Shown here: one piece after another, positions 1-6,823 of the stretch
How positions within the stretch are numbered: position 1 is the first letter of the stretch
Layout: every line of letters begins with the position of its first letter
Source: Bacteroidota bacterium
GTDB lineage: Bacteria; Bacteroidota; Bacteroidia; Bacteroidales; UBA1402
Reading direction: 5' to 3'
DNA: 10,312 nt
Assembly (NCBI GenBank): GCA_030706285.1
Contig: JAUZOU010000075.1
Span: 1 to 10,312, forward strand
Notes under the pieces: model-generated
Databases searched by the model: none
What the model was told of the DNA's origin: nothing
What the model saw: the letters and a program-made list of their open reading frames with translations, nothing else
Made by a program: the position numbers and the translations under genes

Positions 1-256
1 AGGTTCGAAAGTCTCATCAGTACTGAATTGGAAAGTGTCTGACCAAATCAACCTGAAATCCAACTACTATTATTTTACAGATTATGCCTCGGTTGATACG
101 GAATGGGAAAATACAGTGGATTTTGATTTGGGACATAATTTTTCTACTCAAATGTATGTGCACTTGATCATGGATGATCAGTTGAAGCGAGATCCAGGGG
201 AATCCTTACTACAAGTTCAGGAATTACTTAGCTTCGGCATGACCTACCATTGGTGA
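1..256 (+). CDS. C-terminal end of a DUF3078-like outer-membrane protein (partial)
   Basis: An open frame enters from the left edge (first full codon at base 2) and stops with TGA at 254-256, giving 84 residues. A GTG inside it at base 35 could be read as a start, but the frame is open back to the edge and the residues before it fit the same pattern, so I treat this as the tail of a longer gene. The peptide alternates polar and hydrophobic residues as in beta-strands (NLKSNYYYFTDY, TQMYVHLIMDD) and ends in an aromatic residue (LSFGMTYHW), typical of the closing strand of an outer-membrane beta-barrel. The KRDPG turn followed by an LLSFG-type last strand resembles the DUF3078 family (PF11276) of Bacteroidota, known to me only as proteins of unknown function. 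The barrel character is well supported. The family name is a recollection and less certain. Confidence 0.6.
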   Translation, partial: GSKVSSVLNWKVSDQINLKSNYYYFTDYASVDTEWENTVDFDLGHNFSTQMYVHLIMDDQLKRDPGESLLQVQELLSFGMTYHW

Positions 257-284
257 CCTGGCACAATCCGTCCCGCTGTAAAGA

Positions 285-297
285 ATATCCAGGATAT
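285..297. repeat. Operator-like 13-bp palindrome upstream of rseC-rnf
   Basis: ATATCCAGGATAT is a perfect inverted repeat with 6-bp arms around a single central A. It lies about 40-45 bp upstream of the probable transcription start of the rnf operon, inside the only long gap before it. Size and position fit a binding site for a dimeric regulator, but no regulator gene is present in the window and no second copy was noticed. Its right end shares two bases with the next, larger inverted repeat. Confidence 0.45.
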
Positions 298-328
298 ATA
301 GATCAGAATGAGGTATTTTGATCTATAT
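296..328 (+). promoter_or_regulatory. Long inverted repeat (14-bp stem, 5-nt loop) overlapping the rnf -7 box
   Basis: Bases 296-309 pair with 315-328: thirteen Watson-Crick pairs and one G-T pair, with loop GAGGT at 310-314. The outer ten pairs (ATATAGATCA / TGATCTATAT) are a perfect inverted repeat. It begins 40 bp after the upstream stop codon and runs into the TAnnTTTG box at 324-331. Two readings are possible: a weak AT-rich terminator for the upstream gene (only TTT follows the stem), or a regulator site that would block or reshape the rnf promoter. The sequence alone does not decide between them. Confidence 0.6.
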
Positions 329-331
329 TTG
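324..331 (+). promoter_or_regulatory. Probable -7 promoter element of the rseC-rnf operon
   Basis: TATATTTG matches the Bacteroidota sigma-ABfr -7 consensus TAnnTTTG exactly. It lies 33 bp before the rseC start codon, which would leave a leader of roughly 25-30 nt. A matching TTG-type -33 element is not visible at the expected distance, so this may be a weak or activator-dependent promoter. It is the only good candidate ahead of the seven- or eight-gene operon. Confidence 0.45.
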
Positions 332-364
332 TAAGGCATGACCGACCATCTAATACCTTCCTGA

Positions 365-811
365 ATGGAAACAATAGCGCACAAAGGAATTGTAGAAGAA
401 ATCCATGGAAATCATATTCAGGTGAGAATTGTACAGGCATCAGCCTGTTCTGAATGCGAGTCGAGGCAACGTTGCGTTGCAGCCGATCAGAAAGAAAAAC
501 TGATTGACGTCATTGATGCTTCAGGTAAGTACCGTAAAGGCCAGGTTGTTTGTGTCATTGGAAAAACGTCCGTCGGATTGTCGGCTGTTCTTCTAGCTTA
601 TGTATTGCCGTTGCTGATTCTGGTCGGCACGCTGCCCATTAGTTTATATGGCGTATTTCCAGGGAATGAAGGGTTGGCTGCTTTGATTGCTTTAGGCTGT
701 ACAGGCCTATATTATCTAACATTGATTCCTTTCAGAAAGAGCTTGCTACGAAAGTTTTCATTTACGCTAAGACCTTCGAGCGACGAGACCTCGTTCATTA
801 ATCCTTCGTAG
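365..811 (+). CDS. rseC: RseC/MucC-family membrane protein (SoxR-reducing system protein)
   Basis: This 148-residue protein belongs to the RseC/MucC family (PF04246). The N-terminal part (about 1-65) is a small cytoplasmic beta-rich domain with the family cysteine pattern C28-x2-C31-x5-C37, likely to bind metal or an Fe-S cluster. Two membrane helices follow at about 69-92 and 102-121, then a basic and Ser-rich cytoplasmic tail. In enterobacteria RseC is linked both to the sigma-E anti-sigma locus and to reduction of SoxR together with the Rsx (Rnf) complex. Here there is no rpoE or soxR gene nearby, and the gene sits first in the rnf operon, only 3 bp before rnfB. A role in assembly, maturation or control of Rnf is therefore the better inference. 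The ATG at 365 follows the putative promoter by about 33 bp. Family assignment is firm; molecular function is not established. Confidence 0.88.
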   Translation: METIAHKGIVEEIHGNHIQVRIVQASACSECESRQRCVAADQKEKLIDVIDASGKYRKGQVVCVIGKTSVGLSAVLLAYVLPLLILVGTLPISLYGVFPGNEGLAALIALGCTGLYYLTLIPFRKSLLRKFSFTLRPSSDETSFINPS

Positions 812-814
812 ACC

Positions 815-1618
815 ATGAATCTGACATTACTGGCCATTTCCGCCTTGGGGGGACTTGCTCTAGTCCTTGCTGTCATCTTGTATGCAGCGGCTAACACGTT
901 TAAGGTGTCAGAAGATCCTCGACTCGATGAAGTGACTGAAAAGCTGCCGGGTGTAAATTGTGGCGGTTGCGGTTTTGCCAGCTGTAGAAATTTTGCTGAA
1001 GCCTGTTTGAAACAAAATCGACTCGACGCTCTTTTTTGTCCGGTTGGAGGAAACAAGACCATGTCTGCTGTCGCTGCTGTGTTGGGAATAGAGGCTGTCC
1101 AGGCAGAACCGGCGATAGCTGTGTTACGCTGCAACGGTTCCTGCGCTGTCCGTCCAAAAGTTGCTGTCTATGATGGTGCATCAACGTGTGGCATTGCAGC
1201 GCTGACATCCGGAAACTTAACCGATTGTTTATGGGGTTGCCTGGGTTTGGGTGACTGTGTAAATGCTTGTCCTTTCAATGCCATTCGCATGAATTCAGCA
1301 ACTAGTCTGCCTGAAATAGAGGAAGATGCCTGCGTTTCCTGCGGAGCTTGTGTCAACGCTTGTCCGAACGGCTTATTCGAGATCAGAAAGAAAAGATCAA
1401 TTACCGGACGGATTTATGTGGCGTGCATGAATAAAGATAAAGGAGCGATTGCCGGAAAGGCATGCTTTGTTGCATGCATTGGCTGTGGTAAATGTGAAAA
1501 AGTGTGTGCTTATCATGCTGTGATACTGAAAGATAACCTGGCATACATCAATGACGACACCTGTACGCAATGCAGGAAATGTGTTAAGAGCTGCCCGACT
1601 CACGCCATTCACGAATAG
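815..1618 (+). CDS. rnfB: Rnf complex subunit B, polyferredoxin of ferredoxin:NAD+ oxidoreductase
   Basis: RnfB takes electrons from reduced ferredoxin into the Rnf complex on the cytoplasmic face. The 267-residue product has one N-terminal membrane helix (about 3-26). Next comes the 4Fe-4S domain of the Fer4_FeS family (PF04060) with C49-x2-C52-x4-C57 and C75. The C-terminal part carries four ferredoxin-like motifs: C138-x3-C142-x5-C148-x3-C152 (the CLGLGDC signature), C173/176/179/183, C221/224/227/231 and C250/253/256/260. Six further cysteines (64, 106, 110, 125, 204, 217) leave room for an additional cluster. The protein is longer and richer in cysteines than the roughly 190-residue gammaproteobacterial RnfB, matching the expanded form of anaerobic Rnf complexes. 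The ATG at 815 lies 3 bp after the rseC stop, implying coupled translation. Confidence 0.96.
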   Translation: MNLTLLAISALGGLALVLAVILYAAANTFKVSEDPRLDEVTEKLPGVNCGGCGFASCRNFAEACLKQNRLDALFCPVGGNKTMSAVAAVLGIEAVQAEPAIAVLRCNGSCAVRPKVAVYDGASTCGIAALTSGNLTDCLWGCLGLGDCVNACPFNAIRMNSATSLPEIEEDACVSCGACVNACPNGLFEIRKKRSITGRIYVACMNKDKGAIAGKACFVACIGCGKCEKVCAYHAVILKDNLAYINDDTCTQCRKCVKSCPTHAIHE

Positions 1619-1660
1619 GAACCTTCATACAATACCATAATCAGGCTAACACAGAGACAC

Positions 1661-3007
1661 ATGAAATCCTTTACCATCGGAGGCATTCACCCACCTGAAT
1701 TCAAACAGACATCAACCGTGCCTATCATCCAGGCTAAGTTGCCACGTACCGCTATCGTATTGCTGAATCAGCATTTTGGGAAACCGGCCATTCCTGTTGT
1801 CAAAAAAGGTGATGTTGTAAAAACCGGACAGCTGATTGCCAAAGCCGATGGAGTTGTCTCGGCAACGATCCATGCTCCCGTTTCAGGAATCATAAAAACG
1901 ATCGAACCCATACCTGACGCCACCGGCTACAAACATCAAGCTATTCTGATCGAGACATCCGGAGATGAGTGGCTTGATCAAATTAATCGTAGCGATACCC
2001 TGGAACGTGACTGTCTGTTGAATCCTGACGAAATTATTCAAAAGATTGCAAATGCCGGCATTATCGGTATGGGAGGGGCTGGATTTCCGGCACATGTCAA
2101 ACTGATGCCTCCTGAAGGGAAAAGGGTCTCTGTCTTGATCGTCAATGCCGTTGAATGCGAACCCTATTTAACAGCTGATCATCGGTTGATGCTTGAAAAA
2201 AGTGAAGAAATACTGGTTGGGCTGACCATACTGATGAAAGCCATTCAAGTAGATAAAGGCATCATTGGTATTGAAATAAATAAAATGGATGCCATCAGGC
2301 GCTTGCAGGAATTGGCTGTTTCCTATCCGGGCATCACCGTTCAGCCCTTGAAAGTCAAATATCCCCAAGGTGGAGAAAAGCAGCTGATTGAAGCGGTTAT
2401 TCATCGTCAGGTACCTTCAGGAGAGTTGCCTGTTGATGTCGGTGCCATCGTCCAAAATGTGGCAACCGTCTATGCGGTTTATGAAGCGGTGCAAAAAAAT
2501 AAGCCACTGGTAGAACGAGTCATAACGGTAACGGGAAATGGCATCAAAAAGCCTGGCAATTTTCTGGTCAGAATCGGGACGCCCATGTCCGATGTATTGG
2601 ATATGGCCGGTGGGTTGCCAATCGATGCAGCAAAACTTATCTCAGGTGGCCCAATGATGGGGAAGCCGTTGACAAATCCGGATATTCCAGTCACAAAATG
2701 TACTTCGGGTCTGTTGGTATTTTCACATCAACATACACCTCGAAAAGAAAGCTTTACCTGTATCCGGTGCGGTAAATGCATCGAAGTTTGCCCTATGGGC
2801 CTGGAGCCCTATCTATTCATGACTTTGACCCAACACAATGAATGGGACAAACTGGAAAAAGCACACATCATGGATTGTATCGAATGTGGTTGTTGCACCT
2901 ATTCATGCCCGGCGACAAGACCGTTGCTGGATTATTTGCGAATAGGAAAACAAACAGTAGGAAATCTCATCCATAGACAAACAAACCATTCAGACCATGG
3001 TCAATAA
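1661..3007 (+). CDS. rnfC: Rnf complex subunit C, NADH/FMN-binding subunit
   Basis: RnfC is the peripheral cytoplasmic subunit that reacts with NAD(H), homologous to the NuoF/Nqo1 fold. The 448-residue product opens with the family motif GGIHPPE (7-13) and a biotinyl-like region (about 40-100). The glycine-rich nucleotide/FMN site AGIIGMGGAGFPAHVK follows at 132-147, with NAVECEPYLTAD at 162-173. An SLBB-like region spans about 285-345 (VTVTGNGIKKPG type). Near the C-terminus are two 4Fe-4S motifs: C367/370/373/377 and C406/409/412/416. The end is short, lacking the long Ala/Lys-rich extension of enterobacterial RsxC. The gene follows rnfB after 42 bp, the widest gap within the rnf cluster, with no promoter or terminator seen in it. 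Its last 11 bp overlap the start of rnfD. Confidence 0.96.
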   Translation: MKSFTIGGIHPPEFKQTSTVPIIQAKLPRTAIVLLNQHFGKPAIPVVKKGDVVKTGQLIAKADGVVSATIHAPVSGIIKTIEPIPDATGYKHQAILIETSGDEWLDQINRSDTLERDCLLNPDEIIQKIANAGIIGMGGAGFPAHVKLMPPEGKRVSVLIVNAVECEPYLTADHRLMLEKSEEILVGLTILMKAIQVDKGIIGIEINKMDAIRRLQELAVSYPGITVQPLKVKYPQGGEKQLIEAVIHRQVPSGELPVDVGAIVQNVATVYAVYEAVQKNKPLVERVITVTGNGIKKPGNFLVRIGTPMSDVLDMAGGLPIDAAKLISGGPMMGKPLTNPDIPVTKCTSGLLVFSHQHTPRKESFTCIRCGKCIEVCPMGLEPYLFMTLTQHNEWDKLEKAHIMDCIECGCCTYSCPATRPLLDYLRIGKQTVGNLIHRQTNHSDHGQ

Positions 3008-3995
3008 CTTCTATGTTTCAATGGCACCGCACATTCACAGCGGAGACAGCATCGAACAGAAAATGTACCAGATGTTGTTGGCGCTCGTGCCCGCTTTTTT
3101 GGTTTCCCTGTATGTATTCGGATGGGGAGCATTGGCCGTTACAGCCATTTCTGTCAGTGCCTGTGTATCATTTGAATATTTAATTCAAAAATACCTGTTC
3201 CGAATTAAACCGACGATCAACGATGGTTCGGCCATTGTTACAGGCGTTCTTCTCGCTTTTAACTTGCCTTCGAACCTGCCTTTCTGGATTATCCTAATCG
3301 GTGCCCTGGTTGCCATTGGCATTGCCAAACAGACATTCGGAGGGTTGGGAAACAATCCGTTTAATCCTGCTATCGTAGCCAGAGTCTTTTTATTAATATC
3401 CTTTCCGGTGCAGATGACCTCCTGGCCATTACCTATGCAACATGGCTATGTGGATGCCGTGACTGGAGCCACACCTCTTGCCGTTTTCAAAAGTCATCTG
3501 GGCAATTTACCGGACACTTGTTCCATGATAACCGGTACAATCGGAGGCAGTCTCGGAGAAGTCAGTGCGATCGCCTTATTGGCCGGTGGGTTGTATTTAT
3601 TGATCAGGCGCATCATTACCTGGCACATTCCAGTTACAATTCTGGCAACGGTGTTCCTCTTTACTTTTTTATTGGGAGTGGTGTCGCCGGATACCTATTA
3701 TGCGGTTAAATCGGACAACCGGTTGCTATCTGCTCTCAGCTACAGTCTGTTCCATCTGTTGTCGGGCGGCCTCCTGCTTGGTGCTTTCTATATGGCCACT
3801 GATTATGTCACCTCACCAATGATTAAAAAAGGGCAGTTGATCTATGCCATCGGAATTGGTATCATTACGGTGTTGATCAGGGTCTTCGGCGTCTATCCTG
3901 AAGGAATGTCCTTTGCCATTTTCATCATGAATGGCTTTACACCACTGATCAATGTTTTTTTTAAACCTAAACGGTTCGGGGAGGTACGTCAATGA
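2997..3995 (+). CDS. rnfD: Rnf complex subunit D, membrane flavoprotein
   Basis: RnfD is an integral membrane subunit of the NqrB/RnfD family and carries covalently bound FMN. The 332-residue product is strongly hydrophobic with about nine to ten membrane helices, for example near 28-43, 45-62, 94-111, 210-229, 250-267 and 282-299. The flavinylation motif D153-AVTGA-T159 marks T159 as the expected attachment threonine. Other family signatures are FGGLGNNPFNPA (114-125), GGSLGEVSA (183-191) and YMATDYVTSP (265-274). The ATG at 2997 overlaps the end of rnfC by 11 bp and the stop overlaps the rnfG start (ATGA), so translation is probably coupled on both sides. Together with RnfG it forms the flavin path from the cytoplasmic to the periplasmic side. 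Confidence 0.96.
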   Translation: MVNNFYVSMAPHIHSGDSIEQKMYQMLLALVPAFLVSLYVFGWGALAVTAISVSACVSFEYLIQKYLFRIKPTINDGSAIVTGVLLAFNLPSNLPFWIILIGALVAIGIAKQTFGGLGNNPFNPAIVARVFLLISFPVQMTSWPLPMQHGYVDAVTGATPLAVFKSHLGNLPDTCSMITGTIGGSLGEVSAIALLAGGLYLLIRRIITWHIPVTILATVFLFTFLLGVVSPDTYYAVKSDNRLLSALSYSLFHLLSGGLLLGAFYMATDYVTSPMIKKGQLIYAIGIGIITVLIRVFGVYPEGMSFAIFIMNGFTPLINVFFKPKRFGEVRQ

Positions 3996-4612
3996 AAAAA
4001 TGGGATGCCTCGTTAACGCATATGATCCTTTCCATGGGATTGATTTCAGTCATTGCCGCCGGGGCGTTAGGTCTGGTTCATACTTTGACGGCAGAACCAA
4101 TCAGATTGGCCGATCAGGCAAAACAGGAAGCAGCTATCCGCGAAGTTACACCAGCCTTTGACAACAATCCGTTGAAAGAATGTTTCAATATTCGTACAGA
4201 AAAAGGAGACAGTCTCATGTGCTTCCCTGCCAGAAAAGGAGGAAAGCTTGTCGGTGTTGCCATTGAAACCTATTCAATGAAAGGATTCGGAGGTGAAATC
4301 AGACTGATGGTAGGACTTAGTCCTGAAGGCGATATTCATAATTATACGGTACTTAAGCATTCGGAAACACCAGGTCTTGGTTCAAAAATGGCTGAATGGT
4401 TCAAGACCGCCAAAAACAAGCAAAGTATTCTTGGCTTGAATCCGGGAAAAGACAAAGTCTTGGTATCCAAAGACGGTGGAGAAGTGGATGCCATTACAGC
4501 GGCCACCATCAGTTCACGTGCCTTTCTTGATGCAATAAACAGAGCCTACATAGCCTATGTAACGTCAACTAACAGTCAGAATAGTAAGCAGGTAGTCTAT
4601 GAAAAACACTAA
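3992..4612 (+). CDS. rnfG: Rnf complex subunit G, covalent-FMN subunit
   Basis: RnfG belongs to the NqrC/RnfG family with an FMN-binding domain (PF04205). The 206-residue product has one N-terminal membrane helix (about 10-31) that places the rest in the periplasm. The conserved HSETPGLG stretch is at 123-130, and the flavinylation motif D166-AITAA-T172-IS is at 166-174, with T172 the expected phosphoester-linked residue. The motif has Ala in place of the more common Gly (TAAT rather than SGAT), which the known Dxx[S/T][G/A]AT pattern allows, so the site is likely functional. The start shares the ATGA overlap with rnfD, and the last 14 bp overlap rnfE. Attachment of FMN needs an ApbE transferase, which is not encoded in this window. 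Confidence 0.95.
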   Translation: MKKWDASLTHMILSMGLISVIAAGALGLVHTLTAEPIRLADQAKQEAAIREVTPAFDNNPLKECFNIRTEKGDSLMCFPARKGGKLVGVAIETYSMKGFGGEIRLMVGLSPEGDIHNYTVLKHSETPGLGSKMAEWFKTAKNKQSILGLNPGKDKVLVSKDGGEVDAITAATISSRAFLDAINRAYIAYVTSTNSQNSKQVVYEKH

Positions 4613-5195
4613 ATTTTCTGTGGTTCTAAACGGTTTGGTAACCGAAAATCCAACCTTTGTCCTGATGCTTGGCATGTGTCCGACATTGGGAACAACATCG
4701 TCTGCTTTGAATGGGTTGGGCATGGGGGTGGCTACCACTTTCGTGCTGATTGGCTCGAACACCGTAGTATCTATGGCAAAAAACATCATACCGGATAAAG
4801 TCCGCATACCCTGTTTTATTGTAATAATCGCTACTTTTGTAACCCTGCTCGAGATGCTGATGAAAGCCTATGTGCCTGCGTTGTATGCCAGTCTTGGACT
4901 GTTTATTCCTCTTATTGTCGTAAACTGCATCGTATTGGCCAGAGCGGAGTCGTTTGCTTCAAAACATCCGGTATTCGATTCGGCTCTGGACGGACTGGGC
5001 ATCGGGCTTGGATTTACCATGGCGCTGACACTCCTTGGCTGTGTCCGGGAACTGCTTGGTACTGGCAAACTGTTCGGACAAATCATTTATCCTGAACAAT
5101 ACGGGACACTGGTCTTTGTCCTGGCACCAGGTGCCTTTATTGCCCTTGGTTATCTGATCGCTGCTATTAACCGTTTAAAAAGAAAACAAGCATGA
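4599..5195 (+). CDS. rnfE: Rnf complex subunit E, integral membrane subunit
   Basis: RnfE is a member of the Rnf-Nqr membrane family (PF02508). The 198-residue product has about six membrane helices and the family pattern of two inverted half-repeats. C27, in LMLGMCPTLG, and C110, in IVVNCIVLARAE, are the conserved half-membrane cysteines. Together with the matching pair in RnfA they hold the intramembrane [2Fe-2S] cluster through which electrons cross the membrane. DGLGIGLGFTMAL (131-143) is another family signature. The N-terminal ATG lies inside the rnfG coding region (14-bp overlap) and the stop overlaps rnfA by ATGA. The order G-E-A is the usual one for Rnf operons. The separation of E from A rests on position in the operon and on RnfE-type features such as the TENPTFVLMLGMCPTL start. 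Confidence 0.95.
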   Translation: MKNTKFSVVLNGLVTENPTFVLMLGMCPTLGTTSSALNGLGMGVATTFVLIGSNTVVSMAKNIIPDKVRIPCFIVIIATFVTLLEMLMKAYVPALYASLGLFIPLIVVNCIVLARAESFASKHPVFDSALDGLGIGLGFTMALTLLGCVRELLGTGKLFGQIIYPEQYGTLVFVLAPGAFIALGYLIAAINRLKRKQA

Positions 5196-5767
5196 TCTAC
5201 TTTACGATATTCATAGCAGCGGTGTTTGTCAACAACATCGTTTTGTCTCAGTTCCTTGGCATTTGCCCTTTTCTTGGCGTTTCAAAAAAAATCGAAACGG
5301 CTATCGGAATGGGTGGGGCAGTGGCTTTTGTGTTGACCCTTTCCACCATCATTACCTGGCTGATTCAGACGTATGTGCTTGTTCCGTTAAACCTGGAATT
5401 TTTGCAGACCATCATGTTTATTCTATTGATTGCAGGGTTGGTCCAGCTGGTAGAAATTGTACTGAAAAAAATATCCCCTGGTTTATATCAAGCACTTGGT
5501 GTATATTTGCCATTGATTTCCACCAATTGTTGCATCCTGGGTGTAGCCATACTGGTCATCCAGAAACAATTCAACCTGATGGAATCAACCGTGTTTGCCT
5601 TTTCAACGGCAATCGGCTTTAGTTTTGCCTTGATTCTGTTTGCTGGAATCAGGGAACAACTGAGTCACATGAATATTCCTAAAGCCATGCAAGGGACACC
5701 GGTTGCGCTGGTTGTTGCAGGATTGCTTTCATTGGCTTTTATGGGCTTTTCAGGTATCGTCAAATAG
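5192..5767 (+). CDS. rnfA: Rnf complex subunit A, integral membrane subunit
   Basis: RnfA is the second Rnf-Nqr family membrane protein (PF02508), homologous to RnfE with opposite topology. The 191-residue product has about six membrane helices. The starting segment FVNNIVLSQFLGICPFLGVSKK (12-33) is characteristic of RnfA, with C25 in it. The second half-repeat contains LPLISTNCCILG (106-117), with C113 the expected ligand and C114 an adjacent extra cysteine. C25 and C113 pair with C27 and C110 of RnfE to coordinate the [2Fe-2S] cluster at the pseudo-twofold axis. It is the last rnf gene; galE follows after 23 AT-rich base pairs without a visible terminator. Confidence 0.96.
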   Translation: MIYFTIFIAAVFVNNIVLSQFLGICPFLGVSKKIETAIGMGGAVAFVLTLSTIITWLIQTYVLVPLNLEFLQTIMFILLIAGLVQLVEIVLKKISPGLYQALGVYLPLISTNCCILGVAILVIQKQFNLMESTVFAFSTAIGFSFALILFAGIREQLSHMNIPKAMQGTPVALVVAGLLSLAFMGFSGIVK

Positions 5768-5790
5768 GTTTATAATTAAATAATTTTCAG

Positions 5791-6816
5791 ATGAAAGAGT
5801 TGATATTAGTGACAGGAGGAACCGGATACATCGGTTCACACACGGTAGTTGAATTGATAGAGGCTGGTTATCAGGTTGTGATTGTTGATAACCTCTCCAA
5901 TTCAGAAGCAAAAGTGGTAGATGGTATTGAAAAGATTACAGGTGTACGTCCACCATTGGAAGTCTGCGATTGTTCGGATTTTGATGCTTTTAAAACTGTA
6001 TTTGACAAATATCATACGATCAGCGCAGCGATCCATTTTGCAGCCTCCAAAGCCGTGGGCGAATCCGTTGAAAAGCCTCTGGACTATTACAGAAACAACC
6101 TGCTATCACTCATCAATATGCTGAAATTGCTTTCAGCTAACAATGGCAAAGGATTTGTGTTCTCTTCTTCCTGTACAGTCTACGGGCAACCGGATGTACT
6201 TCCTGTGACAGAGCAAGCCCCCATTAAACCGGCCATGTCACCTTATGGCAATACCAAACAAATCTGCGAGGAAATCATCCGTGATGCCACCCATGCAGGT
6301 TTGTCGTTTAAATCCATTATTCTGAGGTATTTCAATCCGATTGGAGCACATCCTTCCGCTGAAATCGGTGAATTACCCCTTGGCGTTCCGCAAAACCTGA
6401 TTCCATACGTAACCCAGACGGCTGCCGGTATCCGTGCTAAGCTCAAGATATTCGGAAACGATTACAATACACCTGACGGATCGTGTGTCCGCGACTACAT
6501 CAATGTTGTTGACCTGGCTAAAGCTCATGTTATTGCCGTCAAACGTCTAATTGAAGCTAAATCGTCAGACAAGATTGAGACATTCAATCTTGGAACAGGT
6601 CGTGGCTTATCGGTGCTGGAAATTGTGAAATCTTTTGAAAAAGCCACAGGTGTCAAACTGAACTATGAAATTGTTGGCCGAAGAGAAGGTGATATCGAAC
6701 AAGTTTGGGCAAATCCGGATTACGCCAATCAGGTATTGGGCTGGAAAGCAACCTCCACTGTTGAAGAGACACTTCTTTCTGCCTGGAGATGGCAAGAGAA
6801 ACTGGCAACTCGCTAA
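5791..6816 (+). CDS. galE: UDP-glucose 4-epimerase
   Basis: The 341-residue product is a full-length extended short-chain dehydrogenase of the GalE type, interconverting UDP-glucose and UDP-galactose in the Leloir pathway and supplying galactose for surface polysaccharides. The NAD-binding motif GGTGYIGS is at 9-16. The catalytic triad is visible as S127 in FSSSCTVYG (124-132), Y152 and K156 in SPYGNTK. Further family motifs are LRYFNPIGAHPS (178-189) and RREGDIEQVWANP (297-309). V305 aligns with the E. coli gatekeeper Tyr299; a smaller side chain there is known to widen specificity towards N-acetylated substrates, so UDP-GlcNAc/GalNAc activity is possible. The gene lies 23 bp after rnfA on the same strand with no obvious promoter of its own, suggesting co-transcription, and is closed by a terminator 29 bp beyond its stop. 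Confidence 0.95.
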   Translation: MKELILVTGGTGYIGSHTVVELIEAGYQVVIVDNLSNSEAKVVDGIEKITGVRPPLEVCDCSDFDAFKTVFDKYHTISAAIHFAASKAVGESVEKPLDYYRNNLLSLINMLKLLSANNGKGFVFSSSCTVYGQPDVLPVTEQAPIKPAMSPYGNTKQICEEIIRDATHAGLSFKSIILRYFNPIGAHPSAEIGELPLGVPQNLIPYVTQTAAGIRAKLKIFGNDYNTPDGSCVRDYINVVDLAKAHVIAVKRLIEAKSSDKIETFNLGTGRGLSVLEIVKSFEKATGVKLNYEIVGRREGDIEQVWANPDYANQVLGWKATSTVEETLLSAWRWQEKLATR

Positions 6817-6823
6817 ACGGGAG

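Noticed and set aside
35..256. A separate 73-residue gene starting at GTG 35
   Set aside because: The frame is open back to the window edge and the earlier residues continue the same beta-strand pattern, so it is the tail of a longer gene.
712..1356. Overlapping minus-strand open frames across rseC and rnfB
   Set aside because: They lie antisense to strongly conserved genes, have no recognisable motifs and no promoter or ribosome-binding context; shadows of the plus-strand coding sequence.
4484..4516. Loss of the flavinylation motif in RnfG (TAAT instead of SGAT)
   Set aside because: The Asp, first Thr and attachment Thr172 are all kept, and Ala at the Gly position is within the known pattern.
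365..5767. Na+-translocating NADH:quinone reductase (Nqr) instead of Rnf
   Set aside because: The polyferredoxin RnfB and the two 4Fe-4S motifs of RnfC are present, while NqrA and NqrF counterparts are absent; gene order B-C-D-G-E-A is that of Rnf.
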